This document shows positions 52,325 through 64,000 of a stretch of 64,000 nt of DNA, in pieces. Source of the DNA: Eleginops maclovinus (taxonomy: Eukaryota; Chordata; Actinopteri; Perciformes; Eleginopidae); contig NC_086370.1 of NCBI RefSeq assembly GCF_036324505.1, positions 5,699,453 to 5,763,452 on the forward strand, written 5' to 3'. The notes beneath the pieces are model-generated. The model ran no database searches. It was not told where the DNA came from and worked only from the letters and a program-made list of their open reading frames with translations. A program made the translations under genes and the position numbers. The number at the start of each line of letters is the position of its first letter. Position 1 is the first letter of the stretch.

Positions 52325-52480
52325 GAGTGTCATGTGTGATGATCATTATTGCCATACACCTGCTCCGCTCCCGCAATTAACTTTGCCGATGCAAATGAGC
52401 CTTATTGCATCACTGAGGCCTCGCCTCCTCCCCAACAGACTAGACGATGTTCATCTGCTGGATCTAATTAAGGTAATGAG
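52325..52480. promoter_or_regulatory. candidate conserved non-coding element
   Basis: Lies between two TG arrays. It contains TGATCATTATTGCC, CGCAATTAACTTTGCC, a perfect POU octamer ATGCAAAT (52389-52396) and GGATCTAATTAAGG. There is no coding character. Confidence 0.42.
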
Positions 52481-52639
52481 AGAGGGAGGGAGGATGGAAG
52501 GGTGGACGAATGGAGGACTGGAGGAGCAAAAGAGGAAGATGGAGGGGGAGTGGGGGAAAAAATGCGTAAGGTGGAATGACGGAGGAAAGGGGATGAAAGA
52601 AGTTGGCACAAGAAAAGAAAATATAGGGAAGTGGTAGCA

Positions 52640-52754
<115 letters not shown>

Positions 52755-52938
52755 TTATGGGTGGGTGTAGGTGGGTATGTGACAATGTATGTTCTGCAGG
52801 AGTGTGCTGAATGCATCTGACTATACAGTAGCGACATGACATCAAGGGAAGTCCCCTGCAGTGTGTGTGTGCTTTGTGTATACAGTATATATTATACAGG
52901 ATTACATCTATCTGTGTTTCAAAGTGTGTGTATAGGGT

Positions 52939-52944
<6 letters not shown>

Positions 52945-53033
<89 letters not shown>
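52945..53033. repeat. (TG)n microsatellite
   Basis: Pure array of 44 units. It faces an AC array 97 bp downstream. Confidence 0.97.
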
Positions 53034-53036
<3 letters not shown>

Positions 53037-53120
53037 GGTGTGTCTCTGAATGATGAAGTGTCAGAAGAAAGGACAGAGTAGAGAGAGGAGACAGCAGGTG
53101 TTCTGACAAGGACAACAGTC

Positions 53121-53305
<185 letters not shown>

Positions 53306-53307
<2 letters not shown>

Positions 53308-55154
53308 TCAATGCAATATAATGAGGTTGCATTCAAATAAACAAATACAAATAAAATAGAATCGCAGTGACGCACGCCTGCAGAAACACCTACAGGCTAC
53401 ACAAAGATGTCGTCTTTCTAAACATTAAATAACCTCTAGATACATTCATTCATGTGACCTCCATAGTGCACTAGTATGGTTGTTCACACAGACACCTGAA
53501 TGTGCCACATTCTCACTATCACTCTCAAAATACCTTCTGCTCACACATAACGCACAACCTTCAATAGCAATAATAACAGGTGAAAGTGTCTTTTCTAAGA
53601 AATGTATCTTCATTTAAGTGACACTATAACACAGTGTGCATAGGAAACTGTTGGTTGTGGGGCTTTTACAACACAAAAGAATAAAGTTCTATAAGGAACC
53701 AGGGTGGCAAATATGTCATACAGAGAATAAAGTATGTGGCAATGATAAATAGGCCTCAAGGTGAAGAAAACATATGCGTTGTAAACACAATACTTGGAGC
53801 AAAGGATAAAGTAGAGCGATTGCACATCAAGGAAGATCAGAATTCAGGCTGAATGTGTCTACATTGTGCCTTTTCCTCAGCTGTTGATCGACAACTAACA
53901 CAACGGATCATCAACCTGAAAGACAATGTTAGTTAACTCAGAATAATATAAAGGTTATGCAAGGGACTTCTCTTTTTCGTCACTATGAGGCAGAAATCCC
54001 ACAGTTTCGCCCACTATGAAAGTTATTTTAATGTCTCAAACAACACGACTTTAGTTGGAAAGAGCTATTGCGCAATTGGCTATGCAAATTGTGCAATAGC
54101 TCTTTTTTTACAGATCAAAAAGCTGAAGAAAAGTATACTGAATGCAGTCCTGCTGGAGCAGACAATACTGAAATTAGGATTTGTGTGATTTAAAAACAAA
54201 GGGGGGGATTGTGAGTTAAATGACAATGTGTCCAAACACAACCAGAATATACAGAAATCCTTCCTTGAAGTAGGACGCATGTACGCATTCTGGCTTTGCG
54301 CTGCCTATTCCCCAGCATCGAAATCAGGGATATAAAAAAGGCAGGAATCCAGATTCCTGGCAACATGTCAATGTCCACTGGTAGCATGGTAAGTTATAAA
54401 GATTACATATGAGGCCCACCGCCTTTTATTTGAACAAAATATTGTTAGTAATGGCAGCCATGTTTCAAGATGTCGTCTTGCTCCTTTCACATCTTGAATG
54501 AGGGAAACATGTAAGGTCAGAAATGACTTTTCCACCTGTAATCTGTGCTAGTGGTGTAAATTGCTCCTTTTAACACGGTTGCTATTGTTTCTGCAACAAA
54601 GACAGCATTTGAATCATCATTTCCTATTATGAATGTATTGTTAATTCAAAATAACAATCAACTAGTGTACATTCAATTGTGCATTACAAGTCAGTTTCAT
54701 TGTTCCGTGCTTCCTGATATCTCCGTGCCATCTGTGGCTTCCACAGGTGGTGAGAGATGGCCCTTGAAAGGGTCAGTGCCTTGCGATGCTATTATCTATT
54801 CTGCTGTAAATTGGTGCGTTGTCATTAACATTCCTTTGGTGTCTTCTGTGAGTCCTGCAGGCCGGTTTCTTGACCCAGGGATCATGTCAACAGAAAGGTT
54901 ACGGAACATTTATTCAAGGCACTTCTGCCATCATTAGGCCCTGTAATAACTTCAATATGAGGGTGAAACATAGTGCCACTTTGACCATGTATACTATAAT
55001 GAAAATTACAGCAATCAATCGGTGACATATGGTAAATAACAAAAACTAAACAAATACTTAGACAATCATGCCTCAGTCACCTGCCTTTGTCCATGGATTC
55101 TGGTGACTTTGTAGAGAGTATAGATAGCACCTTCAATTACCCATTGGAAAAGGC
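53306..55154. other. non-genic, with a short hairpin
   Basis: No gene. A near-perfect hairpin lies at 54059-54105 (see its own entry). 54715-54960 may be conserved non-coding. Confidence 0.35.
54059..54105 (+). other. 19-bp-arm hairpin
   Basis: AAAGAGCTATTGCGCAATT pairs with AATTGTGCAATAGCTCTTT (one G-T pair), loop 9 bases, followed by a T-run. The arms are short for a microRNA precursor. It may be a tiny inverted-repeat element. Confidence 0.6.
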
Positions 55155-55785
55155 TGTTTCACTAGCAGGGACCACAACACAATGATGTAATGTTTGTAGG
55201 TTTATTGAAATAAGTAACAATGAATTGATACGGTTGGGATGATGAGATGATTATGACGAATGCCGTCTGTTGGTCTGGTCTTGGAGGATGTGCTGTGGTC
55301 CGTGTGGGGGTTCCGTCGCCAGCATGGTTACGCTCGGGCCCATGACGATTCCTAGAATTACAAGTTTAAAATATTCAGAATTTAAATATGAATTGAGACA
55401 GGCAGAGGACCAGCATAGATAGGGATAAGGGTAGGGGGGATGAATGGATGTTGGGATGAAGGATGAAGAGATGATAGAAGGGAGGGATGAATGAATGTAG
55501 GGAGGGGAGGGATGTAAGGATTGAGGGATGAATGGTTGTAGGGGTATATCGTTAAAGGTGGTCGATGGGTGAAGGGATGAAGGAGTTGGGCCAAGTAAGA
55601 GGTAGAAGGGGAACTTTATAAGTAGAAGGGAGAGGGAGAGTGTGTTGAGAGAATAGAGACAAGCGATGGCCGGATGTTTGGGCCGATCTATTGCCAACCG
55701 CCATGCGCTGTAGGTAAAAGGACTACGAATAAGAAACCCCACATAAAGCATTCAGATATATCCCTTAAAAGGATCAAGTGTTTAC
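55155..55785 (-). repeat. possible solo LTR
   Basis: On - it starts TGTAAACACTTGATCC, has CTTATAAAGTTCC (about 55615) as a TATA-like site, CAATAAACC (about 55205) as a polyadenylation-like site, and ends GCTAGTGAAACA. The 5-bp flanks do not match. The middle is a purine/pyrimidine-skewed GGGATGAATG-like tandem stretch that produces a long - frame without protein character. Confidence 0.3.
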
Positions 55786-56834
55786 ACTTTCTCTTCAGCC
55801 CTGACTGATATAATGGCTCTGCTTGGAAGTTCAGTCTCAGTGAGGCGTAACCCTAACCCTAACCAAGAACATATCCAGTTTAAGTCGGAACACATTGTCC
55901 ATCTAATCCACCATTCTTTGTCCAGTGTTTCTATAATGTATTCAGAAAGACAACGCTTTCAAATGATAGATTTGAAAGACATGAGAGGCTCTTCAAACTC
56001 TGGTTCCTCATTGCCATTTTCAATATTAGCTGTGCATCCTGAGGCTAACAAAGTGTGGACTTGCTAGTAGACAATGACTGTCCCACTGCGAAAGAACTCT
56101 GAGACTCTCACACTGTAGAAGTATGTGATTTAAAGGCATAATCAGTATGTGACAGACATTATTTAGATCATATAACACACTCAACGAAAGACAATCCTAA
56201 TCCAAATTGTACATCCTGCAATGAACATGGGGTAAACACACTTTCCTGGAAAGATTTTTCATGTATGCGTAGTCCAATCATTTACTGCTCTACCTTAAAA
56301 TAAAACAAAATATGAATTTAGTGGTCTTTACTTCTTTAGCAACATATGATTTAAAACGATTTTGCATTCAATATTTAGATATGGTTGTGTCCTGCCACCT
56401 TGCCAATATACTGTATGTTCTTAGTATGGAACACTAGTGTATGACCCAGCAGGTGGTGTTCATCTTCTATTATCTAGTAAACAGGACATACATATTTTGC
56501 ATGTATTATTATCTGTGTTTCTTTGTCTCAGCTGTCCTCTCCCCACTTCTCCTCCGAACCTCCTTCTCCTCTGGATCTCTTTTCTTTCTGTCAACCTCTG
56601 CTGGGTTTAATCTGACTAGCCGCTGTGGTGACTGATTGACCAGTGAATGAGCTGTTTATTGGATGCAAGGGAAACAAATTGCAGTTTGACGTGTTCCCCG
56701 AGTTGTCTAATGAGAGCCTGGATGAAGTATATCACTCTCCGCTTTTGCTCCCCTCTCTCAGCATGGGCTAAACCCAAAACAAGGTTTGGACCTCTGCCAG
56801 GGCAATCTCAATCATTCTGGTGCACCGAGAACTG
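55786..56834. other. non-genic
   Basis: No gene. There is a telomere-like patch at 55848-55864. 56530-56780 (GGTTTAATCTGACTAGCCGC, GTGACTGATTGACC) may be conserved non-coding. Confidence 0.35.
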
Positions 56835-56848
56835 TGTGTGTGTGTGTT

Positions 56849-56928
<80 letters not shown>
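56835..56928. repeat. (TG)n microsatellite
   Basis: TG array with two TTTG interruptions near the start. Confidence 0.96.
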
Positions 56929-56929
<1 letters not shown>

Positions 56930-57884
56930 ATTCATGTATGAAAATGGAGAAATAGTCTAAAAAATACTCAACATACCTTCAGAATTAGCTTTATACTCAC
57001 TCATACATAGACTTGGTGGCATTTCTTTCTCATTTAACACAAATGTTATTTATTATGTTAGTACTTCATCAATGACACTGAAATCACTGCACGCTAACAG
57101 AATGTACTAGCCATTTGTAATACAAGATTTCTCGCTTATAAAGGTCTATTTCACTAAGCCCGAGATAAAACTCTCTGAATGAACGAATGATAAATCACTT
57201 ATACTCCTACTACTTGCATAGTGTGTGTCTTTGTTCCCTATTTTGTCAAGTTTCCTGCCTCAAGTGAATAGCGCACATCCTTTAGAATACATTTCCCACG
57301 TACACAAAGGTTTCATTTTGAGAATCTGAAAAATAATTTGCATAAGAAGCATTTTGCACTTCCCTCCCCTCCCCACTCCAGGTGTTATACTGCCTGAGCA
57401 AGCTAAAGTACTTGGGTGTTCATACCCCACTTCTGACAGACAAGAATACCATTTATTTTAAAAGACCAGCTCACTTAAATTAAGAAACAAAAGAAAAACA
57501 TATTGTTGCATAAAGAGCAGTGAACGCAACAGTGAAATATTACCACCTTGTAAATGTGCTAACATCTGGCAATTTGCATATCCAACAGACACGGAGCCAC
57601 ATGCATTTGTAGTTGTGCTTCTAGAGACACGATGAATCTAAGTCCAATATGTCAATCTACTTTTAGCTCTAGTTTGGTCTCCAACAACTCCTGAGGGAAA
57701 TATCTAGGTGTTCTAGCTGCTAAATTATTCGCTCATTCAACAGCTAACTTTATCTGTTTACTGTTTGGTCCTTGCCGTGTAGTCTACAGTGAGTTTACTA
57801 GAACTCTTTCACTCAAACATGTGATTGTTTGAAGGAATGATTGGGGAGAGTTACCCCCAAGCAGGTAAGTTGTTAAACGCAATA

Positions 57885-58113
57885 CCAAATCAATGAGCTG
57901 AAAGACCCTAAAAAGTTCAAGAAGCTGAAGGGAACTGAAGATTGGGATGGGTGATAAACCCTTGTAGTTTTGTCATTTTGAGTTACACCGTTCAAAAAGT
58001 GATTCTGTTGTTACTTGACCTAAACTACAAAACTACAAGGGTTTTTCACCCGTCCCAATCTGCAGTTCCCTTTAGCTTATAGATTTATAGGGTCTTTCAG
58101 CTCATTGTTTTGG
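57885..58113. mobile_element. foldback element, 86-88-bp inverted arms
   Basis: Left arm 57885-57972 and right arm 58028-58113 are imperfect inverse copies around a 55-bp spacer. Shared words include CAATGAGCTGAAAGACCCTA, AAGGGAACTG and ACCCTTGTAGTTTTG. It resembles a miniature inverted-repeat transposon. The target duplication was not identified. Confidence 0.8.
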
Positions 58114-59020
58114 TCCTAAACTTATTAGTGCAGCATCAAACTTCTGACATAAATGCATTTAACAAGACCCAACAATGCATTGCATCTGGGTGCCTTGAGA
58201 CGTTGAACCACATTGTTGTAGTGGCCAAACGCTGGTACTTCAACTGTTTGTCAGTCAGTGACATCATTGGGCCAAAATAGACTTTTTCCTATTGACTTCA
58301 ATAGGGAAAGACATGTTGGTGAATCAGCTGACTTTAAAAAAAAAACTTAAATACCCAGAAGGAACACATTTATAGCCCTTATTTAAATCATTAGGGTCTA
58401 AAAGCTGTAAAATGTGCTAAAGCTGAATCCAGAGTTATTTTCTCCATTCATTTGAGTGAGCCGAGATTTTCCAGATTGGATATGGGAACTTTTGCTCTAA
58501 AGAGTCAGGCCATTTGGCTTCATACACCACAGAGCAACTTTCATAGGAATTAATGCTGTATCCCGTTCTTTTTACATCTATTGATTTTAACTGCACATTT
58601 GCGTATCGATGATGGCTACCCCATGTATTCTGTAATCCTTTGCAGCATTGGTTGGATGATTCCAAGAACCAAGGCAGACAGAATCTAATCCAATAATCCA
58701 TTCGGACAGGGTTCCAAACATTTACAACATAGTAACCTCTGGAAATGTCACCATGACAACGTACTACAGTCCGAAAAAACATTTGAACCAAGCTTTATCA
58801 AATGTTCAAATTTGTGTTCTTTTGTTCCTTTCTGTTTCTCTTTTTCTAATTAGTTATTTCATGTATTTAAGCTTTAACTGCGTCTCACACTGTTATGTAT
58901 GCCCATTCTGTAACCATACACGTTCTAGAAAGGCAAATAAGATAAAGAAAAAGAAAAATCTTTACATTCCTTAAAACAGAGTTAGATTCCTCCAGTCCCA
59001 TCCTATCACAGGGCCCATGC
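58114..59020. other. non-genic, probably repeat-derived
   Basis: 58173-58201 shares 28 of 29 bases with 42138-42166. 58270-58320 (CTATTGACTTCAATAGGG) and 58430-58760 look like an old teleost dispersed repeat, but I cannot name it. Confidence 0.35.
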
Positions 59021-59720
59021 TGAGCGTGGCTATTTAATGGTAAAGATTTAGTATTCATGCGGCGGGCTGCCGGATCGCAGCACTCTCATAAAAGCTCACC
59101 CTGAGTCCATCACCAAACAAACAGAGCTGCGTGTTTTCCTGATTTATTAGTGCCGCCCTCCCTTCTTGTTCTCCTTCTCCTGCTCTTAATCTTTCATTAT
59201 TGTCTCTTCCTCCTCCCCTCCTTCTGTGTTACAGTGTAAGGGCACACGTCTACTTTTCCACCAGTGTGTGTGTGTTGCTGTCATTGTGACCAGGCGTGCA
59301 TGAGTGCAAACAGTGTGTGCATGTCACATGACGTCCTTAATGACAATCTGTCTGTGATCTCACATTTCTCCCTTCAGCTTCTCTTGTTGATGAAGCATGA
59401 TGCCTTCCTTTTGTTGCCCTTAATGGAGGCTTAACGTCTCTACTCACAGATCAATATGACTCTTATGAATTATTTGCTCTGCGGCTGTTTTCTTTTCCTT
59501 TTTTTTTTTTTAGTTTTTACAGGCGCTACATTTGCTCATTAGCATGCTGTCTTCATTAGCCAAGGCCACCGGTGTCTACGTTTTTACACTCGTGTGTGTC
59601 TGTGTGTGTGAGCATGTGTGTGAACGTAAAGTGTGTACTTTAGGTGTTGTGTGCGTAAAGTCGCACTGTAATTAATCTGCTTGCCCTCAGCTCTGATTAA
59701 GCTCAGATTCTTCCACACAG
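59021..59720. promoter_or_regulatory. cluster of candidate conserved non-coding blocks
   Basis: Three non-repetitive blocks: 59025-59165 (GGCTATTTAATGG, ATTCATGCGGCGGGCTGCCG), 59310-59490 and 59515-59720 (TTTGCTCATTAGCATGCTGT, CACTGTAATTAATCTGCTTG). They are separated by short TG-rich patches. No coding frame. Confidence 0.38.
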
Positions 59721-60264
59721 CTGAACACTCTCCACCTCCCGTCTTTTTTTTTTGTTGCTTCTGATCATCAACACGCTGCGAAATACACAGTCAAATATGA
59801 TGATTTATGTTACTACGTGTCAAGAAATACAGAAGAAAATTGAGGGGAAGAATGGTTGAATTTTCAACAAATAAAAAGCTTTGGAGAGCTTGAAATCATC
59901 CCTTTCATGGGTCAAAGTGTCTCTCAAAATACGGAAAAATAGAAAACTAAATGTATTTTCCTTAACAGCTCATGTGTGTGTAACATTATCAACCACAGGT
60001 GAAAACGAAGTAAAAGGTCAAGAAATACTGAAGAACTGAAGGGAAAGGTGTTTGAAATCCTTTAAAAACAAAGCTGTTTGAATCACGCCTTTGTCACGTG
60101 TCATTGCCCTTGTTTAAAAACTGATCAATAATTTGCATTTTCACTAACAGTTTGTATATAACACTGTTTAAATTTACCAACCACAGGTGAACAGGTTGTT
60201 AAAGGTCATGAAATAAAAAATTAAATAAAAAGCGTTTAAAAAGAAATGCTGCTTTGGAACACCT
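59721..60264. other. non-genic
   Basis: AT-rich. Around 59800-60240 the words CACAGGTGAA, GTCAAGAAATAC and TTTAAAAA recur two to three times at roughly 190-bp spacing, suggesting an old tandem or duplicated repeat. Confidence 0.4.
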
Positions 60265-60410
60265 TAAAATGGTCCCTTTGGGCCACCATAGAGCTGGGGA
60301 GTGCTCCCCATGCGGAGAACCCAGTTTCAAATCCGGCCTGGGACCATTTGCCATGTTTCATCGGCTCTGTCTTCCCCTTTCATCACTGTCACTTAAATAA
60401 AGGCACACAT
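60265..60410 (+). mobile_element. tRNA-derived SINE, degenerate
   Basis: The B-box-like AGTTTCAAATCC, the word GGCCTGGGACCATTT and the end CTGTCACTTAAATAAAGGCA follow the same plan as the intron-7 SINE (GGTTCGATTCC ... TGTCCTATCCGATTAAAGGC, on -). Orientation is +. Confidence 0.65.
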
Positions 60411-60647
60411 TTCCATCTAAGGAACTTTTTTTTCATTATAGGTCAACAAATACATTTTCCCTACAGCTTCTATAAAAGTGTGTGTAAAATTAGCAACCAC
60501 CGGTGCAAAGGGTGAGAGTGACTGCGACATGCATACTCAATAAATAAAAAAACAATAGAAATATAATTCCCCTATTTCATGGGTGTTGCCCTTTAGGTGA
60601 AATGAGAAGTCAATACGCACTATTGTACAGATCTAATAAAAAGCTGC

Positions 60648-60759
<112 letters not shown>

Positions 60760-61104
60760 CTTCCCTTGGCGTAATCTGCAATAATTGTAGCTGTAATAAT
60801 CTTGCAAACAGACGAAAAGGTCAAGTCAGGGAGGAGAATGAAAGAAGGGAATGAGGTGGGGAGGAAAGAGCAGAAACAACGGCGGAGTGATTGAGAATGA
60901 GAGGGGAGGTAAACAAAGATGAGGGAAAATGGAAATAGAGGAGAGGAAAAGTGCACGTCCGTCGCCGTCTTTCACCACTAGTCCCTGCTGTTGCCTCAAG
61001 GATGAATGATCCTCGCCGTCATCCGATTGGACGGCACTCACTTTCCTCTCTCTCCGGATTTTTATTTCTTGGAAGCCCCAAGGTCTCTGAAGCAGTCCTG
61101 CTGA

Positions 61105-62158
<1,054 letters not shown>

Positions 62159-62633
62159 GGAAGTAATCAGATCTTTTAGTAAAAGTACTAAAACCAAACT
62201 GTGGTAATTCTCGAATGTTACAGGAATAATTCTTGAATTAGCTTAAAGTATATACATTAAGTATTCAACATAAAATTACCAAATGCAGAATAATCTTGTT
62301 TAAAAAGTACCGGAAAATATCAAAAATATTTCAATAATAAATAATAAATACTCGAATAGATGCAAAGGAATTATCCGTCAATCTGATTCTTCCACTGAAC
62401 TGCTATTGTTTAATCTGTTGGCTATTTAATTTCTAACAAAATAGTTTGATTATAAACTTGTGTTTTGTTTGCAAAATAAAAAAAAGTGAAGTAAGTTCAG
62501 CCGTATTAAAAATGTAGTAGAGTAAAAAGCACCACATATCTAATAAGATTGTAGTAAAGTTGAAAGAAAAGAAAACACTGAAGTAATGCACAAGTACCTG
62601 ACTTAAATAAAAGCACATTACATTCCATCACTG
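62159..62633. mobile_element. hAT-like element, same family as 34754-35048
   Basis: Begins GGAAGTAATCAGATCTTTTA (outer CAGTGGT lost) and ends ACATTCCATCACTG. AGTAAAAGTAC-type words inside match the CAGTGGTGGAAG family. It is degenerate and non-coding. Confidence 0.6.
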
Positions 62634-63237
62634 CCTTAAAAACATAACAAACACAGCCTTTCCTCTTTAGAGGGATCTTAGATCCTGCTGTTATTGTTGA
62701 TCATTATCTGTCTGGAAGCTAAATGTCCAAGAGTCAGATGCAATTTCACAAAAACACAGCAAAGTATGTATTATCCCTTTTCTGTTTAACATGAATCAAC
62801 ATTCATCTGTAACTTCTGACATCAAAACCGAGACGTGATTTTAGCATTCTGTTGGGTTATTTCCCTACAGAGTAGCAGATAAATGGCTCATCAGAAATTA
62901 GCAGCAGGGAGAAACTGTTGAATTCTTTATATGGTTGGAAATTCAGAAATATATTTAAAATCCACACGCTGTTCAGTGAGTACTGCCAAGGGTGATCTTG
63001 TTTATTAAAGGACCGTTCAATTCATGTCATTTTGTGAGTCAGATATCCACCTCCTGCTGAACCAACAGCTTCTGTATGTCACAGGCGCATAAAGCAATCC
63101 AGTGCTCCCCGATTATTATTTGGAATTTAGATCAAAGAAGGAACAGTTGGATCCCTTCACCTGTAAAGGTTTTGCTGAAGTGGATAAACTGAGCTTTGGC
63201 TCATGATCAATGCTGTTTGGAGCCGTCTGAAGTTAAA
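62634..63237. other. non-genic
   Basis: No gene or named repeat recognised. Confidence 0.4.
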
Positions 63238-63573
63238 GAGGATATATTATGCTAATTCTCAGGTTCATATTTGAATTTTATTTTTCTACTGTGACTTGTT
63301 TACCTTTCCTAATGTTCAGAAAGCTCTTTATTTTTCTCATACTGCCTGTGCTGCAGCCCCTGTTTTCACCCTCTGTCTGAAACCAGAGCCAAATCTGCTC
63401 TGATTGGTTAGCTGACCAGCTCTGTTATGATTGGTCAACTGCTTAGAGATGTCTCACCATGTAGAATGTGTCTGAGCGCTGGCCAATATAAGCGTGAGTG
63501 TTACGTAGTGATGTCACTATGTTATGGAAGTAAAGAAAGGATTCCAAAAGCGTTTCAGGCGGGGGGGAGTGTA
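63238..63573 (+). repeat. dispersed repeat family R, copy D
   Basis: Shares a 50-bp identical core with copy C (from AATGTTCAGAAAGC to GTGCTGCAG) plus TCTGCTCTGATTGGTTAGCT and GTAGTGATGTCA. The start GAGGATATATTATGCTAATT is the family's usual 5' edge as far as I recall it. Confidence 0.78.
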
Positions 63574-64000
63574 GAACAGAAACTCTTTGTAATTAAAACA
63601 TTATGAAACTCGGCTAAATTACAATGCCATGACAATATGTGATTACTAAACAATCTCATGCTAAGCTGAATCATGTACATTCATTAAAAGTTCAAGTGAA
63701 CATAACTTTGATAGGATGTGATACCATGGGAAGTGCAAGCACACATTTGGAAACATCCTGTAAGTGCTAATAGCAACATCACCACAATGTGTGAAACCGT
63801 AACCACAGAATCATTTATAAGTATTAAAATGTGGCATATGGAACTTGACACTATTATAAAACGAAACATTAAAATAGAGTCAGGAACTTTACTTTGGTAT
63901 TACAGCTTGGGCCTTCCTGTCAGTACATTTTTAGACAGTGTATGTCCACAACATGATTCCCTGTATTGATTGAATATGAAATGTTACTGCAAGTATAGAC
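63574..64000. other. non-genic
   Basis: AT-rich. The open frame at 63718-63969 has no recognisable protein character. Confidence 0.4.

Noticed and set aside
54059..54105. MicroRNA gene call
   Set aside because: Stem of 19 bp and loop of 9 are shorter than typical precursors. Kept only as a hairpin.
55251..55751. 166-residue Pro/Ser/His-rich frame on -
   Set aside because: Derives from a GGGATGAATG-like purine-skewed tandem stretch inside an LTR-like segment. No domain.

Overview
The window is vertebrate nuclear DNA, almost certainly from a ray-finned (teleost) fish. It has spliced GT-AG exons of a solute-carrier gene, Tc1, Harbinger, hAT, L1/Tx1, L2, Penelope and Gypsy repeat families in combinations typical of teleosts, tRNA-derived SINEs, and many very long (CA/TG)n arrays. 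No bacterial, phage or CRISPR-type signal is present.

Region 1 (1-7.3 kb) is a nest of transposons. A Tc1 element with an uninterrupted 340-codon transposase (DD34E triad in place) lies on +. A second, nearly identical Tc1 lies on - with a stop at codon 14. Between them are relics of a two-gene Harbinger element, a Ty3/Gypsy pol and a Penelope-like reverse transcriptase. The second Tc1 landed at the edge of the Penelope-like frame.

Region 2 (7.3-14.9 kb) is non-genic. It holds long CA repeats, a 2.8-kb 5'-truncated L1/Tx1-type LINE with a readable target-site duplication, a copy of a dispersed repeat seen four times in the window, and a short hAT-type element with a perfect 8-bp duplication.

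Region 3 (about 14.9-23.4 kb) is the one recognisable host gene: a 12-exon cationic amino acid transporter on + (604 codons when joined), closest by motif to CAT-2 (SLC7A2). Its reading frame stays open across all eleven junctions. Its cassette exon looks like the low-affinity CAT-2A version, and no alternative CAT-2B-type exon is visible. A tRNA-derived SINE sits in intron 7.

Region 4 (23.4-64 kb) has no recognisable host coding gene. It alternates old transposons (a distant Tc1-type relic, hAT-type elements, an L2 tail, LTR-like pieces, a foldback element, a second SINE) and tandem repeats (CA/TG arrays, a 16-bp minisatellite, a GATA/GACA array, G-runs) with stretches that look like vertebrate conserved non-coding elements, rich in homeodomain-type TAAT/ATTA cores. 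The layout suggests a gene desert or a very large intron with regulatory elements. That is inference and needs cross-species alignment.

I found no clear novel molecular system. The most notable items are the possibly functional Tc1 transposase in an inverted pair, the single-cassette CAT-2A-like transporter, the candidate regulatory desert, the minisatellite with higher-order structure, and a possible orphan exon near 30.5 kb.
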